Shown in pieces: positions 1 to 4,888 of a stretch of 5,703 nt of DNA. The stretch is from positions 1 through 5,703 of the forward strand of contig JAADFP010000070.1 of the NCBI GenBank assembly GCA_013152825.1, written 5' to 3'. The translations under genes were made by a program, and so were the position numbers. This DNA comes from Caldisericota bacterium. Its GTDB lineage: Bacteria > CAIJMQ01 > JAADFP01. A model generated the notes under the pieces. That model saw only the letters and a list, made by a program, of their open reading frames with translations, was not told the DNA's origin and made no database searches. Position 1 is the stretch's first letter, and each line of letters opens with the position of its first letter.

Positions 1-1
1 A

Positions 2-118
2 GCACTTTCTCAGAAATATAACTTTCAGATAAATTCCCACCAACTCCACTTTTACGGAGTATGCAAAGACTGCCAGGAAGACAAAGATTTTTATAGAGCA
101 AAACAGGAAAGGAGGTGA
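2..118 (+). CDS. Fur/PerR-family transcriptional regulator, C-terminal fragment (5' end outside window)
   Basis: Reading from base 2, an open frame of 38 codons runs from the window edge to the TGA at 116-118. The peptide contains SHQLHFYGVCKDCQ, closely matching the end of Fur-family proteins (B. subtilis PerR ends in a similar HRLEIYGVCQEC segment). The CxxC pair (codons at 62-64 and 71-73) is the second half of the structural zinc site of this family. The DNA-binding domain and first CxxC must lie upstream. Fur-family proteins are dimeric, metal-dependent repressors that respond to iron, zinc or peroxide. The fragment cannot decide which, though the short tail after CxxC is PerR-like. Its last two codons and stop (AGG AGG TGA) are also the ribosome binding site of the next gene, which starts 5 bases later, so the two are almost certainly co-transcribed. 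The regulator probably controls the whole cluster and itself. This is inferred, because the operator is not in the window. Confidence 0.82.
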   Translation, partial: ALSQKYNFQINSHQLHFYGVCKDCQEDKDFYRAKQERR

Positions 119-146
119 GAAAAATGCCAAGAGGAGATGGAACAGG
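107..146 (+). repeat. Direct repeat copy 1: ribosome binding site plus first codons of the MPRGDGTG genes
   Basis: These 40 bases match 2995-3034 at 39 of 40 positions by direct reading. The only difference is T at 116 versus C at 3004. The repeat covers the ribosome binding site, the spacer, the ATG and seven further codons (PRGDGTG), after which the two genes diverge. It points to duplication of the translation start module. Confidence 0.85.
108..118 (+). promoter_or_regulatory. Strong ribosome binding site overlapping the upstream stop codon
   Basis: AAAGGAGGTGA is an 11-base match to the complement of the usual bacterial 16S rRNA 3' end. The GGAGG core lies 8 bases before the ATG at 124, and this decides that start over the in-frame GTG at 115, which is inside the site itself. 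The TGA of the regulator gene forms its last three bases, so terminating ribosomes finish on the initiation site of the next gene. Confidence 0.85.
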
Positions 147-405
147 GCCAATGGGTTTAGGGCCTATGACAGGGAGAGCCGCAGGATTCTGTGCAGGATA
201 CCCTGTGCCAGGATTTATGAATCCTGTAGGAGGCAGACTTGGCCTTGGTTTAGGTCGAGGGTTCAGGAGACGAAGACTTCCCTATTTTGGAAGAGGCTGG
301 GGTGTATATCCATGGCCTGGATATACTGCTCCCTATGTTCCTTATAGCTTTCCTTATCCGTATGGGACATATGGAATGCCCTATAGATGGTTTGGATACT
401 GGTAA
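124..405 (+). CDS. DUF5320-type small protein, N-terminal (head) half
   Basis: A 93-residue protein beginning MPRGDGTGPMGLGPMTGR, the signature head of DUF5320 proteins, which are small, Gly/Met/Tyr-rich and of unknown function, and occur in anaerobic bacteria and archaea. The start at 124 is set by the strong AAAGGAGGTGA site. The family-typical segment FCAGYPVPGFMNP with the only cysteine (Cys23) spans about residues 22-33. A Gly/Leu/Arg stretch ending in four consecutive Arg (about 36-51) follows. Residues 53-93 are an aromatic, proline-rich tail (Tyr/Trp/Phe at roughly every third position) ending in FGYW. No signal peptide or membrane helix is evident. Family members, as I recall them, continue into a TGLPGW segment and a coiled-coil tail. 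Here those parts are missing and appear in the next gene, so this looks like half of a split protein. The function is unknown. The context suggests a metal- or redox-linked scaffold role, which is inference. Confidence 0.85.
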   Translation: MPRGDGTGPMGLGPMTGRAAGFCAGYPVPGFMNPVGGRLGLGLGRGFRRRRLPYFGRGWGVYPWPGYTAPYVPYSFPYPYGTYGMPYRWFGYW

Positions 406-415
406 AGTTAAGATG

Positions 416-424
416 AAAGGAGGT
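416..424 (+). promoter_or_regulatory. Strong ribosome binding site for the second DUF5320-type gene
   Basis: AAAGGAGGT has its GGAGG core 8 bases before the ATG at 432. The site is nearly as strong as that of the preceding gene. It shows that the downstream half is independently initiated and is not a frameshifted remnant of one broken gene. Confidence 0.8.
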
Positions 425-431
425 AAGTAAA

Positions 432-767
432 ATGGGTGGCTACGGACACAGAAATATGTATTACCTAACAGGTCTTCCGGGATGGATGAGGTTTGGATTC
501 TCTCCAGGATGGGTAGGAAGAAGTCCTACTGGGCTTGGGCCTGCTGCACAGTATCTTATGTATGGAACCTGGCCTACGCCCCAAATGCAAACATACTGGC
601 AGGCTTTCCAGAGTGGACAGGTTCCTTATCCCCCTTACAACGTTCCCCCAACTATGCAAATGGGGTCAGAACAGGAACTTACCTATCTGAAACAGCAAGC
701 AGAAGTACTGGAAGAACACTTAGAAGGCATAAAAAAAAGGATTGAAGAGCTGGAGGAGAAAAAATGA
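432..767 (+). CDS. DUF5320-type small protein, middle segment plus coiled-coil tail
   Basis: A 111-residue protein. Residues 7-26 contain RNMYYLTGLPGWMRFGFSP, which I recognise as the middle part of longer DUF5320 proteins. Residues 30-78 are rich in Pro, Gln, Tyr and Trp with no cysteine. Residues 79-111 form a heptad-like helix ending in KKRIEELEEKK, a likely coiled coil. It lacks the MPRGDGTGP head, which is carried by the previous gene 26 bases upstream; together the two would make one family-like protein. The tail is about half identical (16 of 33 residues by eye) to the tail of the next protein, suggesting that the two pair or share a partner. The stop codon overlaps the next start (ATGA at 764-767), and the tail codons contain the next gene's ribosome binding site. 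The biochemical function is unknown. Confidence 0.82.
   Translation: MGGYGHRNMYYLTGLPGWMRFGFSPGWVGRSPTGLGPAAQYLMYGTWPTPQMQTYWQAFQSGQVPYPPYNVPPTMQMGSEQELTYLKQQAEVLEEHLEGIKKRIEELEEKK
666..764 (+). repeat. Coiled-coil tail module, copy 1 (coding)
   Basis: This stretch encodes residues 79-111 of the second DUF5320-type protein. The tail aligns without gaps to residues 168-200 of the next protein with 16 of 33 identities, including LK.QA, KRIEEL and the Leu/Ile heptad positions. It indicates a duplicated or shuffled domain. Confidence 0.7.
752..756 (+). promoter_or_regulatory. Ribosome binding site embedded in the coiled-coil codons
   Basis: GGAGG lies within the codons for the Glu-rich end of the coiled-coil tail, 7 bases before the ATG at 764. 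Combined with the 4-base ATGA overlap, it implies translational coupling of the two tail-sharing proteins. Confidence 0.7.
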
Positions 768-1366
768 AGATTGCAGTTACTGCGCAGGGCCCTACTCTTG
801 ATTCTCTGGTAGATCCCCGATTTGGCAGAGCACCTTATTATATTCTTGTGGATACAGAAACTATGCAGTTTGAGGCAATAGAGAACCCCTATGTTCAGGC
901 TTTAAGCGGGGCAGGGATTCAAGCAGCACAGTTTGTAGCAAACAAAGGAATAGAAGCAGTGCTTACCGGAAGTTGTGGCCCCAATTCTTTCCAGGTACTT
1001 CAAAGTGCGGGGATGAAAGTTATCGTAGGAGTAGCAGGCAAAGTAAAAGAAGCAGTGGAAAGATTTAAAAAAGGCGAATTACAGCCCACTTATCAACCCA
1101 ACGTTCCATCCCACTTTGGCATGGGGGGAGGATTCGGGGCTGGTATAGGAAGGGGAATGGGGAGAGGAATGAGAGGTGGTGGGATAGGAGGATTTGGAAT
1201 GGGCACTGGAGTTTTCACGCCTGGTGTATCATCCTCTTCCCCCAACCAGCCCACTCCTCCTTCCCCTGAAGAAGAGATTAAAGCTTTAAAGGAACAAGCT
1301 GATTATCTTAAGAAACAGTTAGATAGTATAAGTAAAAGGATTGAGGAACTGGATAGGGAGAAATAA
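764..1366 (+). CDS. NifX/NifB-C-like (dinitrogenase Fe-Mo cofactor biosynthesis) domain protein with DUF5320-type coiled-coil tail
   Basis: A 200-residue protein. Residues 1-107 form a NifX/NifB-C-like domain. It opens with MKIAVTAQG, carries the typical DPRFGRAPYYILVD motif (17-30), AGIQAAQFVANKGIEAVLTG (50-69), then a CGPN motif with Cys71, and ends with the VKEAVERFKKGEL helix. In nitrogenase systems such domains bind iron-sulfur cluster precursors or the finished cofactor, but stand-alone homologues are widespread in anaerobes without nitrogenase and their cargo is unknown. Residues 118-150 are a Gly/Met/Arg-rich linker resembling the low-complexity part of DUF5320 proteins, followed by a Ser/Pro spacer (152-168). 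Residues 168-200 repeat the coiled-coil tail of the preceding protein. The start at 764 overlaps the previous stop and has a GGAGG site. The fusion ties the cluster-binding domain to the DUF5320 partner, probably as a complex; this is inferred. No nif structural genes are visible. Confidence 0.87.
   Translation: MKIAVTAQGPTLDSLVDPRFGRAPYYILVDTETMQFEAIENPYVQALSGAGIQAAQFVANKGIEAVLTGSCGPNSFQVLQSAGMKVIVGVAGKVKEAVERFKKGELQPTYQPNVPSHFGMGGGFGAGIGRGMGRGMRGGGIGGFGMGTGVFTPGVSSSSPNQPTPPSPEEEIKALKEQADYLKKQLDSISKRIEELDREK
1265..1363 (+). repeat. Coiled-coil tail module, copy 2 (coding)
   Basis: This stretch encodes residues 168-200 of the NifX-like protein, matching the tail of the preceding gene product in length, heptad pattern and the terminal KRIEEL motif. 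DNA similarity is still visible around the AAAAGGATTGA stretch (1334-1344), which recurs in copy 1 at 735-745. Confidence 0.7.
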
Positions 1367-1367
1367 A

Positions 1368-1604
1368 ATGCCTACCTACGAATATGAATGTGAAGATTGT
1401 GGATATAGATTTGAGAAATTCCAAGGGATAACCGAAGACCCCGTGAAAATTTGCCATAGGTGTGGCGGCAAAGTAAAAAGACTACTCTCAGGAGGTGGAG
1501 GTGTTATTTTCAAAGGCAATGGATTCTATGCTACGGATTACAAAAAGCCCTCCACCTGTTGTCCCACCGCTTGTGATACGCCGAAACGTTGTTGTGAAAA
1601 GTAA
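1368..1604 (+). CDS. FmdB-family zinc-ribbon protein with Cys-rich C-terminus
   Basis: A 78-residue protein starting MPTYEYECEDCG, the hallmark of FmdB/CxxC_CxxC_SSSS zinc-ribbon proteins, first noted as a putative regulator beside formamidase genes. Cys8/Cys11 and Cys29/Cys32 form the four-cysteine zinc ribbon, then comes the family's RLLSGGGGVIFKGNGFYATDY segment in two parts (38-48 and 49-58). The ATG at 1368 is chosen over an upstream in-frame TTG at 1341 because the family start MPTYEY fits exactly and AGGGAG lies 7 bases before it; it begins 1 base after the previous stop. The last 15 residues (CCPTACDTPKRCCEK) hold five more cysteines, which are not part of the ribbon and may form an additional metal or redox site. 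The usual Ser-rich end is replaced by this tail. The precise role is unknown; a metal-sensing or assembly role would suit the neighbours. Confidence 0.88.
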   Translation: MPTYEYECEDCGYRFEKFQGITEDPVKICHRCGGKVKRLLSGGGGVIFKGNGFYATDYKKPSTCCPTACDTPKRCCEK

Positions 1605-1636
1605 AAATTTACGAACTTTAGAAGAAAGGAAGAAAA

Positions 1637-2995
1637 ATGAGTAAGTTTTTTGATGTGATAGTAGTAGGAGGAGGGCCTGCAGGAGTGGTTAGCGCAATTA
1701 CCGGGAAGAAGTATTATCCTGAAAAAAATTTTTTGCTCATACGAGAAAACCCGGTAAGTGTTATCCCATGTGGCATACCCTATATTTTCTATAGTTTAGA
1801 CTCTACGGAAAAGGACATCCTGTCTGATGAACCTCTCAAGGCTAACCGTATAGAAATAATGATAGACAAGGTAACAAAAATTGACAGAAGCAAGAAAGAG
1901 ATTTTACTTGCTGGAGGCGAAAGATTAAAATACGGGAAACTTATTCTGGCTATAGGTTCAGAATCCATTGTTCCTCGTATTCCGGGCAGCAAAAAGAAAG
2001 GGATATTTCCTATAAAAAAAGAACTGGAATACCTAAAAAAACTGCGTGAGGAGGTACACAAGGTAAAAAACATTGTGGTTATAGGGGGAGGTTTTATAGG
2101 AGTGGAGTTTGTCGACGAAATCTCTCAACTTCCTGGGAAAAATATTCATATCGTGGAAATGTTACCTCATTGCCTTTTACGGGCTTTTGATGAAGAGTTT
2201 TGTGCTCTGGCAGAGGAAGAACTTAAGAAAAAAGGAGTGAACTTATGGCTGGGAGAAAAAGTAGAAAAATTCGAAGGCGGAGAAAGAGTTGCCCGGGTTA
2301 TACTTTCCAGCGGTAAGATTATTCCTGCGGAATTGGTAATATTGTCCATTGGAGCAAAACCCAACGTAAGGCTGGCTGAGGAGGCAGGCTTATGGGTAGG
2401 AAGAGGAGAAGGGATATGGGTAGATGAGTATATGCGCACCTCTGATCCAGATATTTTTGCAGTAGGAGATTGTGCAGAGAAACGATGCTTTTATACAAGA
2501 AAACATATACCGGTTATGTTAGCTTCCACTGCTACTGCGGAAGCAAGAGTAGCAGGCTCCAATCTCTATGGTCTAAAAGTATTGAGAGAAATCAAGGGAA
2601 CTATTGCGGTGTTTTCCACCCGGGTGGGTAATTTAGTTTTAGCCTCTGCCGGCTTAACAGAAAATAAAGCGAAAGAAGATAACTTTGAAGTGGTAACAGG
2701 AGAAGCAGTGGTTCCGGATAAACATCCTGCTACCCTTCCGGGAACACGGAAAATGAAAGTAAGACTCCTTTTCTCCAAATTTTCCTCCACTATCCTGGGA
2801 GGACAAATAGCAGGAGGAGAAACCGTAGGTGAATTAATTAATGTAGTAGGAATGGCTATTCAGAAGAGATCACAGGCTGTGGAACTGGAAACATTTCAAA
2901 TGGCAACCCATCCCTGGCTTACTTCTCCTCCTACTGTCTATCCACTGGTCACTGCTGCCATGGATGCAATAAAAAAGATGAGAAGTAATCTTTAG
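1637..2995 (+). CDS. FAD/NAD(H)-dependent oxidoreductase, CoA-disulfide reductase / NADH oxidase / sulfur reductase group
   Basis: A 452-residue protein, the usual length for this flavoenzyme group. Motifs in order are the N-terminal FAD-binding GGGPAG (11-16), the single redox cysteine Cys45 in SVIPCGIPY (41-49), the NAD-binding GGGFIG (150-155), with Glu174 at the end of the following strand favouring NADH over NADPH, and the second FAD motif DIFAVGDCAE (272-281). A C-terminal dimerisation domain covers about 320-450. One active-site cysteine and no CxxC pair rule out thioredoxin reductase and lipoamide dehydrogenase types. Members reduce CoA disulfide, polysulfide or sulfur, oxygen or peroxide with NADH via a Cys-sulfenate or Cys-S-SCoA state. 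The YYPG motif of typical CoA-disulfide reductases reads HPATLPG (363-369) here, so the substrate may differ. AAAGGA lies 6 bases before the ATG. It sits between metal-binding proteins and a thiol-repair set, which suits a redox-stress role (inferred). Confidence 0.88.
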   Translation: MSKFFDVIVVGGGPAGVVSAITGKKYYPEKNFLLIRENPVSVIPCGIPYIFYSLDSTEKDILSDEPLKANRIEIMIDKVTKIDRSKKEILLAGGERLKYGKLILAIGSESIVPRIPGSKKKGIFPIKKELEYLKKLREEVHKVKNIVVIGGGFIGVEFVDEISQLPGKNIHIVEMLPHCLLRAFDEEFCALAEEELKKKGVNLWLGEKVEKFEGGERVARVILSSGKIIPAELVILSIGAKPNVRLAEEAGLWVGRGEGIWVDEYMRTSDPDIFAVGDCAEKRCFYTRKHIPVMLASTATAEARVAGSNLYGLKVLREIKGTIAVFSTRVGNLVLASAGLTENKAKEDNFEVVTGEAVVPDKHPATLPGTRKMKVRLLFSKFSSTILGGQIAGGETVGELINVVGMAIQKRSQAVELETFQMATHPWLTSPPTVYPLVTAAMDAIKKMRSNL

Positions 2996-3034
2996 AAAGG
3001 AGGCGAGAAAAATGCCAAGAGGAGATGGAACAGG
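2995..3034 (+). repeat. Direct repeat copy 2: ribosome binding site plus first codons of the MPRGDGTG genes
   Basis: Identical to 107-146 apart from C at 3004. It includes the AAAGGAGGCGA ribosome binding site (2996-3006), whose GGAGG core is 8 bases before the ATG at 3012, and codons 1-8 (partial) of the zinc-ribbon gene. Identity that includes non-coding bases argues for DNA duplication and not protein-level conservation alone. Confidence 0.85.
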
Positions 3035-3245
3035 ACCTTTTGGTCAAGGACCAGGAACAGGAAGGGGTATGCCTGCCCGCCCTTCGGGAGCAGGCGGGGG
3101 AAGAGGCAGAATGGGGGGAAGTGGTTTGGGCCCAGGAGGTTACTGCGTTTGCCCTAAATGCGGAACTCGGGTTCCTCACCAGAGAGGCACTCCCTGCTAT
3201 AACACCTCCTGCCCAAAGTGTGGTTCTCCTATGAATAGAGAGTAA
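3012..3245 (+). CDS. Small protein with DUF5320-like head and two-knuckle zinc ribbon
   Basis: A 77-residue protein. Residues 1-19 (MPRGDGTGPFGQGPGTGRG) repeat the head of the first complete gene. Residues 20-43 are a Gly/Arg-rich linker. The rest is a zinc-ribbon-like domain with CPKCG at 47-51 and again at 67-71. PHQRGTPC (55-62) lies between them, so His56 and Cys62 are extra potential ligands, as is Cys45. It has no coiled-coil tail. The strong ribosome binding site 16 bases after the oxidoreductase stop fixes the start. I recall similar small proteins (Gly-rich head, CPxCG...PHxxGxPC...CPxCG) in other anaerobes, always without known function. Zinc or an iron site could be bound. The linker codons include a GC-rich hairpin at 3071-3095, with codons (CGC, TCG) that are uncommon in the neighbouring genes. 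A structural or metal-carrier role is plausible but unproven. Confidence 0.83.
   Translation: MPRGDGTGPFGQGPGTGRGMPARPSGAGGGRGRMGGSGLGPGGYCVCPKCGTRVPHQRGTPCYNTSCPKCGSPMNRE
3071..3095 (+). repeat. GC-rich imperfect palindrome with UUCG loop inside the zinc-ribbon gene
   Basis: GCCTGC (3071-3076) pairs perfectly with GCAGGC (3090-3095). Inside, CC TTCG GG (3081-3088) makes a C(UUCG)G tetraloop, leaving a small asymmetric internal loop. An alternative pairing CCCGCC (3076-3081) with GGCGGG (3093-3098) also exists. The segment is much richer in G+C than its surroundings and falls in the low-complexity linker, so it may be a small inserted palindromic repeat. It lacks a T-tract, so it is not a terminator. 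Confidence 0.5.
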
Positions 3246-3280
3246 GATAAAAAATTTCAAGATAAGAAAGGAATAATACA

Positions 3281-4888
3281 ATGGGAAGGATTTATTTTCC
3301 CCAATTTAAAAAGGGTAAGGAAGGAATACCATTAAAGAAAGGCAAAACTATCCTTGCACATGCAAGAGAGCTGGGGATAGCCATTTCGTCAGAATGTGGA
3401 GGGGGAGGGAAATGTGGGAAGTGTACAGTAAGAATAGAAAAGGGTAAGCAATACCTGAGCTCTCTGACTAAGATAGAAAAAGATTTTGGGCTAAGTAAAG
3501 ATCTCCGGCTTGCATGTCAGGCAAGAGTTTTGGACAGTAAGGGGAATATACTCGTTTATATAAAAACTTTCGGGGAATACTCAATTCTTACTGAAACCAG
3601 GGAGAAGGATATACCATTAATCCCATTAGTGGAAAGGAAAGGTAATAAAGTTTATTATGACGGGAAAGAGGTAGATGTATATCGCGGAGGGATTTATGGA
3701 TTGGCTATTGATTTAGGGACTACAACTGTGGTTTTTTCCCTGGTGGATTTAGAAAGAGGCACTACTCTTTCCACCTCTGCCTTCAAAAATCCTCAAGTTG
3801 CCTACGGGAACGATGTTATATCACGTATTGAATATACTATGGTAGATAAAGAGAAGATAAGATACGTGGACGAAAGTGAAAAGGGAAGAAGGGTAAAAGA
3901 GCTTCAGAGTAAAGTAATTGAAGCAGTAAACGAAGAACTTGAAAAAATAATTGAGCCTTCTCTTGTCTATGAAGTAGTTGTTGTGGGGAACTCCACTATG
4001 CGAAACCTTTTCTTTGGGATAGACATTTCTTCTTTAGGATTAATTCCTTATGAACCACTGAAGAAAGAAAGTTTCACTATGCCTGCAATCTCTCTGGGGT
4101 TAAAAGTAAACCCAAATGCCCGAGCCTATGCTCCGCCTCTCATTGGAGGACATACAGGGGCAGACGCTTTGGCGGATATCCTTGTCATAAATATGCACAA
4201 AAGTGATAGGGTCTGTATGATTATAGATATTGGTACGAATGGAGAAGTAGCCCTGGGGAATAGAGAAAAGATATTTACTGCTTCCTGTGCAGCTGGTGGA
4301 GCGTACGAAGGAACTACCATAAAATGCGGAGTTGGCGCAATAGAAGGAGCCATTGCAAATGTGATAATTAATGACGGTAGAATTGAGTTTTCTACAATTG
4401 GAAATAAACCTCCACGTGGCATTTGTGGTTCAGGGCTTATAGATTTGCTGGCAGAGATGTTGAATAAAGGTGTCATGAGCAGAAAAGCCAAAATTAATGC
4501 TCCCTTCAGGATAACCGACGGGATAGAAGTTTATCAGGAAGATATTTATCAACTTATAACTGCCAAGGCTGGATTGAGGACAGATCAGGATTTATTGATG
4601 AAGTATTATGGTGTTAATCTTGAAGACTTAGAGACAATTTATCTGGCAGGTGCTTTCGGAAATTACATAAACGCTGAAAATGCCGTAGAGATAGGTCTTC
4701 TTCCTCCAGCTCCGGAGAAAGTTGTTAAAATCGGTAATGGCGCATTGGAAGGAGCACGTGAAATGCTAATCTCTAAAGAAAAGAGAAAAGAAGCGGAATT
4801 CCTGGCAGGCATGATAACTCATGTGAAACCAAACGAGCTGGAAAGAGATTTTGAATTTATTGTGGCTCAAAACATGTATTTCAAATGA
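3281..4888 (+). CDS. RACo-like protein: 2Fe-2S ferredoxin domain plus ASKHA ATPase domain (DUF4445 type)
   Basis: A 535-residue protein. Residues 1-95 are a plant-type 2Fe-2S ferredoxin with Cys39, Cys45, Cys48 and Cys79 (Cx5Cx2Cx30C). From residue 138 it is an ASKHA-fold ATPase: phosphate-1 loop AIDLGTTT (142-149), VVGNSTM (234-240), phosphate-2 loop IDIGTNGE (315-322), the family's ASCAAG (334-339), GICGSGLIDLL (380-390) and YLAGAFGNYI near 458-467. Characterised relatives such as RACo of Carboxydothermus use ATP to drive a low-potential electron onto inactive Co(II) corrinoid proteins; RamA does this in methanogens with extra 4Fe-4S clusters, which are absent here. The region between ferredoxin and ATPase is short, so the separate middle domain of RACo seems missing. 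No corrinoid protein or methyltransferase lies nearby, so the target is unknown. AAAGGA precedes the ATG by 8 bases, and the stop overlaps the next start (ATGA), suggesting translational coupling to the OsmC-type gene. Confidence 0.9.
   Translation: MGRIYFPQFKKGKEGIPLKKGKTILAHARELGIAISSECGGGGKCGKCTVRIEKGKQYLSSLTKIEKDFGLSKDLRLACQARVLDSKGNILVYIKTFGEYSILTETREKDIPLIPLVERKGNKVYYDGKEVDVYRGGIYGLAIDLGTTTVVFSLVDLERGTTLSTSAFKNPQVAYGNDVISRIEYTMVDKEKIRYVDESEKGRRVKELQSKVIEAVNEELEKIIEPSLVYEVVVVGNSTMRNLFFGIDISSLGLIPYEPLKKESFTMPAISLGLKVNPNARAYAPPLIGGHTGADALADILVINMHKSDRVCMIIDIGTNGEVALGNREKIFTASCAAGGAYEGTTIKCGVGAIEGAIANVIINDGRIEFSTIGNKPPRGICGSGLIDLLAEMLNKGVMSRKAKINAPFRITDGIEVYQEDIYQLITAKAGLRTDQDLLMKYYGVNLEDLETIYLAGAFGNYINAENAVEIGLLPPAPEKVVKIGNGALEGAREMLISKEKRKEAEFLAGMITHVKPNELERDFEFIVAQNMYFK

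Noticed and set aside
115..123. GTG at 115 as an alternative start of the first DUF5320-type gene
   Set aside because: It lies inside the ribosome binding site; the family start MPRGDG and the 8-base spacing fit the ATG at 124.
482..745. Second plus-strand frame within the second DUF5320-type gene
   Set aside because: There is no convincing ribosome binding site and no recognisable family, while the overlapping frame carries the TGLPGW and coiled-coil features.
764..1366. Nitrogenase cofactor assembly locus
   Set aside because: Only a NifX-like domain is present. There are no nifH/D/K/E/N or full-length nifB genes, and such domains are common outside nitrogen fixation.
1341..1367. TTG at 1341 as the start of the FmdB-type gene
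   Set aside because: It would add residues encoded within the previous gene's tail; FmdB proteins begin MPTYEY, which matches the ATG at 1368 with AGGGAG before it.
1605..1636. Terminator or promoter in the 32-base gap before the flavoenzyme
   Set aside because: There is no inverted repeat with a T-tract and no spaced -35/-10 pair; the gap holds only A-rich sequence and an AAAGGA site.
3246..3280. Promoter in the 35-base gap before the RACo-like gene
   Set aside because: AT-rich pieces such as TAATAC occur, but they abut the ATG and have no matching -35; they are better read as a leader with an AAAGGA ribosome site.
2949..3281. Minus-strand open frame of 110 codons opposite the zinc-ribbon gene
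   Set aside because: It spans the end of the oxidoreductase and the whole zinc-ribbon gene, has a low-complexity Ser-rich sequence with no family resemblance, and is explained as a shadow of Gly/Arg-rich codons.
4126..4491. Minus-strand open frame of 121 codons inside the RACo-like gene
   Set aside because: It is antisense to the conserved ATPase motifs, shows no domain and has no ribosome binding site consistent with the operon; it is a shadow frame.
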